DNA of 64,000 nt from Zopfochytrium polystomum (GCA_025765615.1 JAIVFJ010000006.1:1-64000); one strand, 5' to 3'. Positions 31,931 to 43,290 are shown, counted from the first letter of the stretch. A program made the numbers and translations. The notes: generated from the sequence alone by a model not told the origin.

Positions 31931-32238
31931 TGTCAGGAACATGGCAGGACAGGGCAAGGCAGACAAGGAACTGAGAGGAGTGATGATTGTATTGGAAACA
32001 ATAATTCACTTGAGGGATGGGACAGGTCCCCCATCCCCCTTTTATACCTTTTGAGAGTGTTCCTTGTCAAGACTCAAAGAAAGTTCCAGAAAGAGCAATT
32101 AGTAATACAATGATACCAATGATACCAATGACAACAAGACAAGTCAGGAAAGCAAAGAAGGTTCCAGAAGGTTCCACAAGGTTCCATGAAGGAATGTTCT
32201 AGAAGGTTCCAGAGGTTTCCAGAGGGTGATTCATAACA
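31931..32238 (-). repeat. 5' LTR of the chromovirus with TATA box
   Basis: On the minus strand TATAAAA (32040-32046) is followed 35 bases later by AAGTGAATTAT (32011-32001), the proposed RNA start. The LTR is followed outward by target duplication TCTTG at 32239-32243. Confidence 0.9.
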
Positions 32239-32243
32239 TCTTG

Positions 32244-35200
32244 CATCTTCTGTTCTTGCAACTTGGTCATAACAAAGTTGAGTCTCTCTTGGCCCAATCA
32301 ACAAACGTAAAAGTTTGATTCAAACCAAGGTTCTGGTTAACCAAAATTGCAATCTGATCATGCATCCAGTAGGATCTCAAAACTGACCAAAAGGGATCAG
32401 GTTCACGCTTGCAGTGTGGCTTTTGGCCGACTGCTGCAGTGAATGCTGTCCTTGTGCTGTTGTTGTCACAAAAGGTTTCCTTGTCAACCAGAAAACAATT
32501 GCTGAGCATGCCAACAAAGCTGGGCACACTGCTTGGCACACTTCATTGCCCCTGGGTTGAGAGCGCCATCAGCGAGCCCACCTCACGTTCCCTTGTGCAG
32601 AAAGTTCATTCACCATGATGGGTGTAATTTGACATCAATGTAAACACATGGATGTATGGCAAATAATTCCGTCCAGTATTTGCAGATCGAACAAGAGCTG
32701 TCTTGCATGTAAGTACTTACTACTGGTTGAGTGACAGACAAGCAGTTATTTGCACTAAAGCTGTGTTTGGATGTCCTGCAAGGACTCAATGGGACCCCGC
32801 TTTGATTAAGTCCATGGGGCTTGACAGTTGCAATCGCATTGGCGTTACTAGGCATCATCTGATCAACAGCCACACCGAATGCAATAAGTTACCTCCAATC
32901 AAAACAACATGTCCATCAATGCAGAAGCATCACAACCACCTTCCCGCTCCCAGCAAGCAAAACCTTTTCAGAAGACTCAGAGAATGAGTGCCCGCCAGAA
33001 CCAGAATAGCTTTCTGAACAGTGTTGTGAGTTGAACGTTCTGCCTCAGCGGCTGGGCACACGTACAGCAGGCTTTGCAAGGTTGTCCTCTGCTCACAGAC
33101 AGAGGTGGGGTTTGATGAAATCAGCAGACGTAGCGGACTTGGTATGCGTCTTCAGGTGTGTTAAGCCCCAGGGATTCGCACAGACCAGAGGGAAAAAAAC
33201 AAGGTTCTTGAGTAGTGAGAGCAGAGATCGACAACTAAAACTGAAGAAGAAAGACTTTGGCACGTGTAAGGACACCTTCAACATGTGGGGGACACAGCAA
33301 ACTGACACCACAGTACCTATTTGCCCAAGTGGAACCAAAGAAAGAGGGGTATAAAGGTGAGAAACTAACAAAGTAGAAGGAGTTAAGCCAAGATCATTAC
33401 TGAAACAGCAAGACTCACCTATTCCCAGACCAAATTGTTCTGAGAATAGGGAGAGAGGAAGAAGAGAGTATGAAAGAACTTGAAAGAGAGGTATTTTGGC
33501 ACAGATAGGGAGGAGACCGAGAGAGAAAACATTGACAGGTATTTGGAAAAAGATAATAAAACACTTAAAATGACAGCAGGAGCAAAGAGGGAAAGGGGAG
33601 TTGAATGGTTATTTTTGCAGAATTTGAGGACCAAAAATGGAGGCGTGAGGTTTGGTAGGGTATAGGAAAGAAAAATTAAAACAATTAAAAAATCATGAAA
33701 ACACAAACTCAAAAAGGCTTTGAAGGGGTATGTGAAAGACACCAACAAAAAAGGGAAGGGAGAGACATTTCAAAAACAGAAAAAAAGAGCAGAGTGACAC
33801 CAGAAATTTTTGGAAAGGACAAAAAGAAAAGTGAGAAAGGATTGCGCAGCCAATAACTCTACAAAAACAAATGCCTCTGCCCTGAAACTTTGAAGAGGAG
33901 GTAGAAGATTGATAGATCTTTCCAAGGAGCCAAAAATCAAGTAAATCTGTTCAGAATTTGGTTGGGGACAGGCACAGTAAGTGGGGGAAAATCGTCACTA
34001 ATTGGAAGGTGTCGTATGACACCATCTGTGGCCCAGTTCGCGACCTTGTCACACCTGAACGTGAACCTAGCTGGCTGAAATCTTGTATTCAGAGAGATGA
34101 TGATAAGAAGGACCGATCCCCAAAAGGGCATCCCAAAAACGATTCCCCCCAAATTTTCGTTACTGCTGCAAGTGAGATGGTCCAAGCCCACAAAAAATCA
34201 ACAAAACTGCAGCAAAATTGGAGTGCAAACTTGAGTAGTGGTTGATATTGAGTGTACCAAAATATGAGCAGCCTACAATGAAAGCCTGAGTCATACGACT
34301 CCTTTGTAGGTCATGTGACGAAGCAATAGGAAACTTTGAAAATTCGCCAAGGCAGTAGGAGATAGCCACAGCTGCAAAATTCACAGGCATTTCTTGAGTG
34401 GATATAAAGAGTGCGTGCAGTTCGAAAACTGACATACCTGTCAAAGTAGTGATATCTCTGCAATTAATAAGAATGGCCTTGAACTGTCTGGAAAGTTAGG
34501 GAAAAACCTGCAAAGTCTCCAAATTGTGACCAAATGTAACTGACTGCTCTGGCAAGCTGAGGAGAAATTGACAAAAATTCCCAACTTAATTTGGCCCACA
34601 ACGCCAAATAGTTACCTCGAATGAATTAGTCTGAATGAAATCCTCTTAGTCGCCAGCTGCAGAATCAACCAACACTGCATCAACCCAACCCATGGCAGAC
34701 TGTTCCGCCAATAGCGGGCCGCTTCACCTCAATGATGTCTACATACCCAGCGGTCTTTACAGCTTAGACTAGCAACTTGACCCAGCAGTTGTTAAAAATC
34801 CTTTGTCTGTTGAATGCACCCACTTTGGACGCAGCGGTTTAACCCTAACCCTCTTTTCAAAAGTAATTTTCATTAACACATTTTTCAGCCAATGCACGAA
34901 TTTCAAGGGAGACGGCACAGTCCAGTTTAATTAATCCTTCATAAATAAAACTAGGATTTGCACTTTTGCGGAATCCACTGCTACCTGTTGCCCAGAAGGC
35001 GCTCTTTTGCTGGGGCTTTTTTTACCCGTCCTTAAGATTTCAAATCGACACCTGATGTACGAGAAATATCGCAATATGGCGTAATCTGACAACGGTTGGC
35101 GACAATCGTATCGTTCTCCATGATATTGCGGTACATTATTCCAATATTTATCACATATCGGTAACATTTAATGACGTTTAATTAGTGTATCGGCAGGAAT

Positions 35201-35450
35201 TGAACCCAAACCTCAATAGAATGCACAGGAATTTTCCAACTGGGATAGGCGACATGATAACGATAGGAGGCCAAATGTTGTCATAACGTTGTGGACAGAA
35301 ATACGGTCGTTGCAATCTCAGTGTTAGGGAGGAACATTCTCTCACCAGTGCGTACACGCAAGTGCGTCAGCTCTACATAATTATTTGCATTCTCCTTTTT
35401 CAAGCCAAAGGTTTTTGGCTTGGAAATAGGTGAGTGTTCCCTTCTCTTGA

Positions 35451-35523
<73 letters not shown>

Positions 35524-35959
35524 ATGTTGGAGCTGATGTGTGGCTGCAGCCGCACGCCTGCACAACATCCCCTTTCCCCTTCAAGTTTAGGACTTTATGT
35601 TGACCTTTCTTTTCCTTTCTTTGTTGATGTTAGGTATCAATTACTTGTGCTATTCTTCGATTATAAGTGAGCAGGAGTTACTCACTGTTGCAACGGCATT
35701 TTCCTCATTAGCCTGTGCAATGTGCATCACTGGTGCTGATCGCGTCTCTCTGCGCAGTGCGGGGAGCATTATTTTTTAAGGCAGATCCCAATCTGATTTG
35801 AACTTCCATTGTCTTGGTTCTGTCAACCCAAGAAACCTTGCCGCCAGACTGCAATCCAGTCTGGCATAATTCAGTTGACATCAGGTCGATTTGAAACCTT
35901 ACCCGTCCTCCCAAACTAGGGTTCGTCGCTGATATGGATCCGCTCTACCCCCACAATTC
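32244..35959. other. Intergenic stretch, AT-rich, no gene supported
   Basis: Short frames only; none with a family signature. A CT microsatellite fills 35451-35525 with one interruption. A short TTAACCCTAACCC motif occurs at 34839-34851. Fragments of older transposons are likely but none could be named. Confidence 0.45.
35451..35525. repeat. (CT)n microsatellite
   Basis: About 75 bp of CT dinucleotides with one CC interruption. Confidence 0.9.
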
Positions 35960-36166
35960 ATGGCCCATAGTGTCGTAGCTTCTCTATTCTCTCTTTTTTT
36001 TTTTTTTTTTTTTTCTTCTTCCACTCTTTCCCAACTTACTCACATTTCCGTGTGTCTTCTTCCTCTTTTTCCGTCCCCAAACACAAACAACAAGAAAATT
36101 TGCCGCAAAAAATTCAGGCCCCCCAAAAAAAACACCCCGCCCATCGATTGCGCATCACCCATCCTC

Positions 36167-37045
36167 ATGTGGCTGACCACGGCGACAACGGCGGTGTCAT
36201 TGCTGCTATTACCGGCTTTATCATCATCATCATCAGCAGCAGCAGCAGCAGCGCCCGTCGCCAGCCTCACGGACGCCCGCCTCGCCCTGCTGGCGCTCGA
36301 AGACGCCATCGTCCACACCGCGCTCTCCCGCGCCGCGCTCCCGCCCTTCTCGCAATCCGAGGAGCTCCCGCTCGCCGCCGCGACGCTCGCCCTTCAAGCC
36401 CCGGCCTACTACAGCCCTTACTCCGCCAACCTCTCCGTCGACCCGGCCTTCGCCAGCCGCCCGCCGCTGCCGCCCTTCCTCGACTACGCGCGGACGGACC
36501 CGGCCCGCTGGGGCGACAACTCCACGATCAGCTCGACGACGACGACGACGATCGTCGACTTTTACTACGCCAGCCTGCTACCTGCGCTGACGACTGCGTA
36601 CGCGACGCAGGACCCGCAGCACGTGGGCGTCAACGGGTCGCTGCCGCTGGTGGTTCCGGCGGGCGCCGCGCTGCTGCCCGTCGCCGCGGCGGGGCCGAGC
36701 GCGGCGCTGTTGGCGCTGCTGGCGCAGCGCATCGCGTTTGGCGGGAAAGCCGTGGCCGACGCGAAGCTGGCTGCGGACGCCGGCGGCGCGCTGTGTGCGC
36801 TGATCCGCGCCGGCGACGCGGCGGGCGTACGCGCGGCGATCACGGTCCCCGCGCAGGAGGCGCTCGTGCTGGAGCGCGTGTTCAACAAGACAGCGACCTG
36901 GGGCGCGCCGTGGGCCGCGGTCGGGTCGACGTCGGCCGCCACGGCCGTGCAGCGGCTGTACCACGATTTCGTCATTAAAATGACTTCGGACATGGAGGTT
37001 GCGGTGCTCCTCGCGAAGCCGGAGTGCCAGCAGCCCGACAGCTGA
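36167..37045 (+). CDS. Predicted secreted chorismate mutase (AroQ class)
   Basis: I take the ATG at 36167 because it is followed by a good signal peptide (MWLTTATTAVSLLLLPALSS); the upstream part of the frame is poly-T-derived. Length 292 residues. It aligns over its length with yeast Aro7: LTDARLALLALEDAIV, then LLALLAQRIAFGGKAVADAK, EALVLERVFNKTATWG and VIKMTSDMEVAVLL. All active-site residues of Aro7 have counterparts: Arg38, Arg188, Lys200, Glu231, Thr273 and Glu277. The enzyme converts chorismate to prephenate. A signal peptide on this enzyme is known from secreted effectors such as Ustilago Cmu1, which divert host chorismate; cytosolic Aro7 has none. Two NxT/NxS sites (NLS, NGS, NKT) fit secretion. 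No intron. AATAAA follows 20 bp after the stop. Confidence 0.82.
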   Translation: MWLTTATTAVSLLLLPALSSSSSAAAAAAPVASLTDARLALLALEDAIVHTALSRAALPPFSQSEELPLAAATLALQAPAYYSPYSANLSVDPAFASRPPLPPFLDYARTDPARWGDNSTISSTTTTTIVDFYYASLLPALTTAYATQDPQHVGVNGSLPLVVPAGAALLPVAAAGPSAALLALLAQRIAFGGKAVADAKLAADAGGALCALIRAGDAAGVRAAITVPAQEALVLERVFNKTATWGAPWAAVGSTSAATAVQRLYHDFVIKMTSDMEVAVLLAKPECQQPDS

Positions 37046-37064
37046 ATTTTTGGGGAAAGAGTTC

Positions 37065-37070
37065 AATAAA
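37065..37070 (+). terminator. AATAAA signal of the chorismate mutase gene
   Basis: AATAAA 20 bp after the TGA stop; the convergent MsrA-like gene ends 117 bp further on. Confidence 0.5.
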
Positions 37071-37186
37071 TGGGGGTGATCCGCTCGCGAGCAACAAACA
37101 GCCCAAATGCATTTACAGTGTATTAAAATAATACTTGGATTTCAAACCGCGAGTGGGTGTCCGTAATCAGCACCCAAGGTAAGACT

Positions 37187-38114
37187 TCAGCCCTCGGATA
37201 GGGCCCTCCGCGCCAAGTCTCTTCGAGCTTGCGCGGCCTGCTCCACGAAGCCGACCATCATGGCCGTTTTCATTCCAGCCAGACCGGCTTCAACTTGTTC
37301 CAGATCCCCTCCGTTCTCCATAGCCGCCCGCTTAATGCCGTCTACGGGGGTAGAGCGAGGCGGGTGAGTGCGAAGTCCATTAATAAAGTGGAAAAATCAA
37401 ATGTGCGGAACCTGTGAAAGCTTTGTACAGCGCTTCGGGGTCGGTGGGATCCACGCTGGGTTCGCCGGACGACGCGGCCAGCGGCCGCGCAGACGGCGGC
37501 TGCTGGTGCTGCTGCTGCTCGGCGGCGCTTTCGGAAGCAAGCCGCCGCACCTTTTGCACCTCGTCGAAGCCGAGATCCTCGGGAAAGTCCTCGGGCTCCG
37601 TGTCATCGCCCTCGGCGGCCGCCGCCGCCGCCGCCGCCCTAACCCGTGCCTCGTGCGCGACGGCCATGGCCTCGACCTCCTCCCAGCTCACCTCCCTCGC
37701 GCTCGCGCACGGGTCTTCAGCGTCGCTCGGCGGCGAGTGTCGAGCGTACCAATCCTGGTCATCGATCTCGGCGGGCTCGAACTTCACAAAGTACTCGACG
37801 GCGGTCCTCACGGGGCCGATGCGGCCCCAGCTGGTGCGCACGCGGCGGTCGACAAAGTCGAGGGCGGCGCGGTGCTGGGCGGCGGAGTGGGCAAAGACGA
37901 CGGGGCGGTAGGAAGTGCCGTGGTAGAGGCCCTGGGTGAGCTCGACGAGCGGATCGTGGATGCGGAAGAATAGGTCGAGGCGGGGGGCAGGGGCAACGAG
38001 GAGGTGGCAGACAGGCGGGAGCAGGGTTACGGTCAGTCGTTCAAAGTTTATATTCCACTGGGAATGAGGGTGTCTGACACGCTTCAAGTTCATTCGATCG
38101 GTTACGATGGACAT
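37187..38114 (-). CDS. MsrA-like protein, N-terminal half not found
   Basis: Exon 38114-37412, intron 37411-37342 (GTTCCG...CCGTAG), exon 37341-37187 ending at TGA. The core FFRIHDPLVELTQGLYHGTS, YRPVVFAHSAAQH, SWGRIGPVRTAVEYFVKFEP and DDQDWYARH matches the C-terminal half of peptide methionine sulfoxide reductase A. The catalytic GCFWG segment, normally about 70 residues earlier, is absent here and was not found on this strand up to 38.8 kb. After the MsrA part come about 130 residues with an Ala run, an acidic stretch (GDDTEPEDFPEDLGFDE) and a helical tail created by the splice (AFTDGIKRAAMENGG). It may be a distinct fungal family, an unspotted upstream exon, or a truncated gene. The start codon is arbitrary. 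Confidence 0.5.
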
Positions 38115-39960
38115 ACCATGGGGTACAGGGTGTGGGCGTTTGAATCAAATGTCGAGTGAGAAAATACAAAAAGTTTCCTTGGTGTTTGTACCGAATATCG
38201 CGTTTTCGGATTTTTCTATCTTTTTAATCTTTTATGGTACCTCCCAGGACAGACAGAGAGACAGAAAGACAGACAAGACAAAATGAAATTTTTGCAAGTC
38301 CTTTGGATGAGAGCAGCCGCACCTCTTTTGCGACATTTGACGCTCTCCATTCCCAGCTATAGTTGGTTCTCTGCGTCGTGGTATCACACGAACGGGGCGC
38401 ACTGTGTCCACCGCAGTCTTCAAGTTTTGGACGGACCGCGTCTTATTCGTACCCCTGGCATGTCGATTCGGGGTGTTTCAGTACCCCCTCTCACGCCATT
38501 AAGGCAAATAGGGCATTGATTCCTGAGCACCGCAGTCACCCATGCCGAGCGTAGAATTTTTTCATCGAGCAGGTTTTGGTCGCTCTGGGATGCACCGAAC
38601 TTAATGAGGCACGACGTAGCACTGAGGAGAGAACCGTCCAAGCCTCCTTCGGTTGAGGTCTCCGTGGCGAAATCGTCATAGAAGCAGCTGTTTTCGAAAT
38701 TGTGGTTCGCAGTGGGGTCCAGGTCAAATGTTTATTGTACACCGTCAGCGCAGAGGCCGACAAAACATTTCAGTGACGGTGCGTTGGTAAAGCGTTGGCG
38801 TGGCGCTCCTGCTCATGTTTTTCGCCAATTCAACCACGGGGCCTGCGCGCAAAACGCACCTTTTGGGCGTCCGATGGAACGTCTTGCGCCAAACAACCGA
38901 ACCGACCCTCCCGTCAGCTCTTTCGTTGGCGGTTTCAACCAAGCGCGCAGTTCAGTGTGTGATTATTAGTCGGGCGTGCGATGAGAATTCGCGAAGATTT
39001 AATCGCGTAGCAAGCCGGGGAGGGGTTGCGTGTTTCCTGCGCAACCACGTATTTATTTGTTTTACCCATCCGTCAGTCTCCGTGGTCATTTCAGGATAAG
39101 TGTCGAGCCGCGCCTCGGGTGCGTGTGGATTTTGTATGCATGACAGCATGCGATTAATAGGGCGAGCAAAATGAGATTACACAGCGCGTGTAGTTGATTG
39201 ATTGATTTGATTGATTGATTGGTTGGTTGGAGGAATTGGCAAATGAATCAATTGATGTTCTGCGAAAAAACTGTCATCGGTATAGTCGTCCGAGTGGCCC
39301 GAGGTGATTGGTTCCTTCGTCCTGCAAGCCGCATATGGACGCGTGATCACGCTTTGCTCGCAACGCCGCGCCACGCGGTTCCATTCAAGTAGGTAAACAT
39401 CAACAAATTGGGGCAAATGACTTCAGGGCTTGGCGCGATAACAGAATTTTTTCTTGTTTGCTTTGTTTTCTTTTGATTCGCTTGTTGCTGGTTGGTGTTG
39501 TTGCAGTCTTGTTATTAATGTGGGAGAGAATTTCTTTCTGCTCGCTTGTTTGGGGAGGGACGCTCGCTTGGAAAAATTTCGAGATTGAACGACGGCGGCT
39601 CATGCGACCGTCGCCGAAAACCGGGGAGGGCCAGGGACAGAACAAACAACACTTGATCCCCCCTTCCGCATTTTATCAGGGCGCGTGCGCCGCGTTGCCC
39701 GAAATGGGAAATTTTGTGACGATGAGAACGACTTTTCCAAAAAAGGGAAGCCTTGCCGCCCAACGCATGCGCTGTCGCCGCTTTGCAAGCCAGATCATCG
39801 GACCAATGGCTGCAGTCCTGCCAAAAAAGGCTCGGGGGCATATCGCATGACGGTCGGCACTGAATCGGAGAGAGCATTAGTGGTAGGCGAGTTTGTCTGT
39901 CTGTCTGTCTCTCGCGCTGCTCTCGACTGGCGGCTGTCTCTCCCTGGTTTGTCTTCCCCA
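38115..39960. other. Intergenic stretch, no gene supported
   Basis: A minus-strand open stretch at about 38720-38540 reads somewhat like protein (NFENSCFYDDFATETS, LIKFGASQSDQNLLDE) but without a recognised family or flanking exons. A TTGA/TGATT repeat lies at 39195-39225. Confidence 0.4.
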
Positions 39961-39968
39961 CAACTCCC

Positions 39969-39976
39969 CATAAATA
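39969..39976 (+). promoter_or_regulatory. TATA-like box of the EXORDIUM-like gene
   Basis: CATAAATA 119 bp before the ATG at 40095, in a C/T-rich leader typical of fungal promoters. Confidence 0.4.
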
Positions 39977-40094
39977 CCACGCTCCCTCCCCTTCCGATTC
40001 CCTCACACTCAATCCCTCATAGGCTTGGCCCTTACCCCTTACACCCCTTCGGTACCTCATATCAACCCCCATCCCACACGTTAATAGTACTAGC

Positions 40095-41386
40095 ATGAAG
40101 CTCTCCCTCGTCGCATTCGTCGCGGCCGCCGCGGCCGCCGCGGCCCCGGCTGTCGTCGCCGTCCCCGCCAACACCGGAAGGCCCACCGTCGTTCTCGACA
40201 AGAAGCTTCCCGGCGTCCGCTACATGGACCACGTTGGTTTCACTGATGCCGCCCTGGCCGCTCACCGCGCCCCCGCTGAGGCTGCGGCCGACGCGGCCGT
40301 CCACCTCGACCGCCGTGCGTGCTCCCACTCCATCTGCTCGACCGGTTCGGCCCTCGCCAAGGGCTGCGACTCGTGCGCGGACACGATTATCAACCAAGAC
40401 AGCTACTGCGGCTCCACGTCTTGGGACTCTCAATGCGTCAGCGAAGTCAAGTCCATCTGTGGTCTGAGCTGCGTAAGTTTAGAAATGAATCTGTGTTGAA
40501 TTTCTGCATCGGTTGCTCATCCACTTCGTATCCAATTCGTATTCAGAGCACCATTACGGCTACTTCCTCCACGAAGACCCCGACGACCACCTCCACCCCG
40601 ACCACCTCCACCCCGACCACGACCAAGACCACCACGACCGCGACCAGCAAGCCCACACAGAAAGCGGGCAAGCTCAAGTACTACGGTGGTCCCGTCATCT
40701 CCAACGTCGAGGTGACCATGCTCCTGTGGGGCAACGCCGCCTACGCCTCGGACCTCGAGGGCTTCTACGCGGGCGTGACCAACTCCGCCCTCTACGACAT
40801 GCTCGGCCAGTACTACACGTCGACCCAGAACATTGGCCGCGGATCGTTCCTCAAGACCATCACCCTGACTGGCCTCCCGTCGTCCTCGTCGCTCGACGAC
40901 TCTGACATCCAGACCTACCTGCGCGGCCTTGTCTCCAAGGGCACCATCAAGCCGAACGCCAACTCGTACTACCCCATCCACTTTGCGTCGGGCTACTCCA
41001 TCACCCAGGGCGGCCAGGGCTCTTGCCAGGCGTTCTGCGCGTACCACGGCACCATCGACATTTCGGACATCTCCTCGACCCAGTACCTGTACTACGGTGT
41101 CATGCCCGACCAGGGCGGAGCTTGCGCCGGCGGCTGCGGCTCTGCCTCCTCCGCCTTTGCCAACCTGTGCTCCGTCTCGTCCCACGAGCTCGTTGAGGCT
41201 ACCACCGACCCCGCCGTCGGCATCGGAAGCTCCGTCGCCTACCCGCTCGCCTGGTACAACACCGCCCAGGGCGAGATTGGAGACATTTGCAACGCTCAGC
41301 AGGGCACCATCCTCGGCGGCAACGGCAAGACCTACACCGTCCAGAAGGAGTACTCCAACAACGCTGGCGCTTGCGTCATCTCCTAA
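40095..41386 (+). CDS. Secreted Cys-rich, EXORDIUM-like protein
   Basis: Exons 40095-40472 and 40547-41386 with intron 40473-40546 (GTAAGT...ATTCAG), 405 residues. Signal peptide MKLSLVAFVAAAAAAAAPAV. A module with eight Cys at about residues 76-126 (CSHSICSTG, CDSCADT, WDSQCVSEV, ICGLSC) follows. A Thr/Pro/Ser linker (about 127-165) leads to a domain with GPVISNVEVTMLLWG, YYTSTQNIGRGS, YYPIHFASGYS, GACAGGCG, SSHELVEATTDP and EIGDICN. This is the pattern of the plant phosphate-induced/EXORDIUM family and its microbial relatives; HELVE at about 339 looks like a metal-site motif (HExxE). Likely an extracellular or wall protein, possibly a peptidase; activity is unproven. Codon use is strongly biased to C/G at third positions, suggesting high expression. 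Confidence 0.75.
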
Positions 41387-42726
41387 AAACCCGAAACGGT
41401 CACCTGTGCCCCCTCGACCTTTCGCGGTCGGGGCCGCCCACTCGTTCGTTTCTTTTTTATTCTCCTCCCACTTTTGTACCCTTAATTAATTGGCGCTGCC
41501 TATACGTTTCTTGTTGCGTATTCGGGGTCTGGGTTGACTGGAGCAACTTCTGTCTGCTCCTTTCCCCAATAATCCCTCCGCAGTAAGGCACTGTAGGTTT
41601 CCCTCCAATTTTTTCCCTCTTTCCAACCTTTTCTTCCCGAAGACCTCTATCGAAAAACCTGCTCGCATACAAACCACTCTTTTTTTGAGCAATCTCGAAG
41701 CCTCTATCACTTAAAATATTGGCGGACGGATTTGTCTTCTTCGTGTGGCGTGTGGCGGTAATCGGTCACCAAAACTACGCTAATTACTTGAAATGGCTGA
41801 CTAGTTTAGTTGGTACTCCGAAACTTGGAGTACCCGAAAAAAAAAAACTCTAATAAACGAACAATGGACGCACAGTTTCAGATGCTTCTTTTTGTTTTTC
41901 TTTTTCCGTTTCCATGAATTTTCAAGATTTGGCTGTTGAGGTGTCTTCGAACTGTGCTTCTTCCAAAAACAAAAAGGAGATGCACAAGAAAAGCAACAAA
42001 CGGCTGCATTTATTGATATTACATTCCTATCAAGGAGACAACGCAGTCCGCAAAAGGCAAAAGTACAGACGGAGGAGGAAAGCGAAAGCAGGCCGGGGCC
42101 TATTGCAAACAGAAAAAAACCTTAAAAAAAACCCCCTCAAAAAACGAGTGGGGGCGGAAAGGGAAACAGGCATAAACCTTGAATCGCGAAGAGCGCAGTG
42201 GATAATGCGGAGCAGGAATGGCCAAAGTTGACGACGACAAGGAGGCACAGCGGCACGAACAGAAAGAGAAAAAAAAAAGAAGTATTGAACAAAACTAACA
42301 GCAAAGAGAAGGGGGGCCGCTCTCCAAAGATTGGGAACACGACTGGCCTGAACAGCAAGAAAAAGAGAAAGCCGCTATTCCAGGTGAAAGAGAAGACACA
42401 TTTAACAGGGGGACACTTCCGCCCCCAAGCTTTCGCGGGAGGGGCTGCATTTGAAGTCCCAGACGATTTCGACGGAGCGGTGTTGAGAATTGGGGGAACT
42501 GCACACGAGAATGAGATGAAGATTCTCCCACTTATATTGAGGAAGCATGACGAGAGAGGGACATTGGGGGACGGCAATGAGGAAAGAGGGCGGCATCACA
42601 AACCTGCACATGAGAATGAGATGAAGATTCTCTCACACTGTGTGTGACTTGGAAATCGGCATAAACAGAGAAAGAAGAGAATGGACAAACATGTGAGAGG
42701 AAAAGGAGCAGAGAAAAAAGGTCTAA
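41387..42726. other. Intergenic stretch and probable copia 3' LTR
   Basis: No gene. Within it a 25-bp unit (GAGAATGAGATGAAGATTCT) repeats directly at 42510 and 42615. These copies may lie in the 3' LTR of the copia element, whose inner end I place at about 42741 (TGTTGAC on the minus strand after a GATGGGTGGGAG purine tract). The LTR outer end was not found. Confidence 0.4.
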
Positions 42727-42761
42727 AGTCTAAAAGTCAACACTCCCACCCATCGAGATGG

Positions 42762-43256
42762 TTAGGGGAGAAGGAGATGGGAACGAAGCAAGGTGAAGGA
42801 GTCAGCCGGAAGGGGCTTTGTGAGGATGCCAGCGACCATCTCCTGAGAGTGGAGATGCTGGACGTCGATGATGCGCTGCTGTACCTTTTCACAGATGAAG
42901 TGATGGCAAATGTCAATGTGCTCAACCTGATTGGAAAGCTTCTGGTTCTTGGCGACGGCAATGACACTGCGATCATCTTCGTAGATTATGGTTGAACCGC
43001 CAGATTGAGGCACACTGAGGTTGGACAGAAGTTGAAAGAGCCAGAGGACTTCCTGTGTGGAAAGCGCAACAGTGGCCTGAACGTGACTGCGCCTGGAAAT
43101 GGGTTCACCAGCGTAGAAATGAACAAAGCCTGTTGTGGAGCAGCGATCAGAGGCAGTGCTCGCAAAATCGGCATTGGAGAAGCTGTGGAGCGGTGGGCGT
43201 TGAAGGTTACTAGCAGTGGCAGCGGGTGCTGTTGGCAAAGTGGCTGAAAGAGACAA
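42762..43256 (-). pseudogene. copia RNase H, 3' part
   Basis: Reads CSTTGFVHFYAGEPISRRS, ALSTQEVLWLFQLLSNL, IYEDDRSVIAVAKN, EHIDICHHFICEKV and ILTKPLPAD. It matches the C-terminal RNase H of Ty1/copia. It is separated from the RT by the nested LTR. Confidence 0.8.
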
Positions 43257-43290
43257 GGGACTGGGACAAGGCAGAGAAGGTGATGCCGTA

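Larger units (their letters stand above)
28425..32238 (-). mobile_element. Chromodomain LTR retrotransposon lacking RT/RNase H
   Basis: Two LTRs, 28425-28732 and 31931-32238, each 308 bp, appear identical base for base. The element is flanked by a 5-bp target duplication TCTTG (28420-28424 and 32239-32243). Ends are TG...CA on both strands. Coding order on the minus strand is gag, protease, integrase, chromodomain, but reverse transcriptase and RNase H are absent. It is 3.8 kb, about 2 kb shorter than a usual chromovirus. Identical LTRs and an intact target duplication indicate a very recent insertion, probably mobilised by proteins of a full-length relative. Confidence 0.93.

Noticed and set aside
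34839..34851. Telomere-like TTAACCCTAACCC
   Set aside because: Barely two units, no array nearby; expected by chance or a trivial interstitial trace.
36565..37066. Long minus-strand frames under the chorismate mutase
   Set aside because: They are shadows of a GC-biased gene whose sense product has all catalytic residues.
38536..38763. Upstream exon of the MsrA-like gene
   Set aside because: Frames here contain no GCFWG-type motif and no splice sites that would join them in phase.
40517..41185. A Gly/Arg-rich frame antisense to the EXORDIUM-like gene
   Set aside because: Composition is that of an antisense shadow; no start context or domain.
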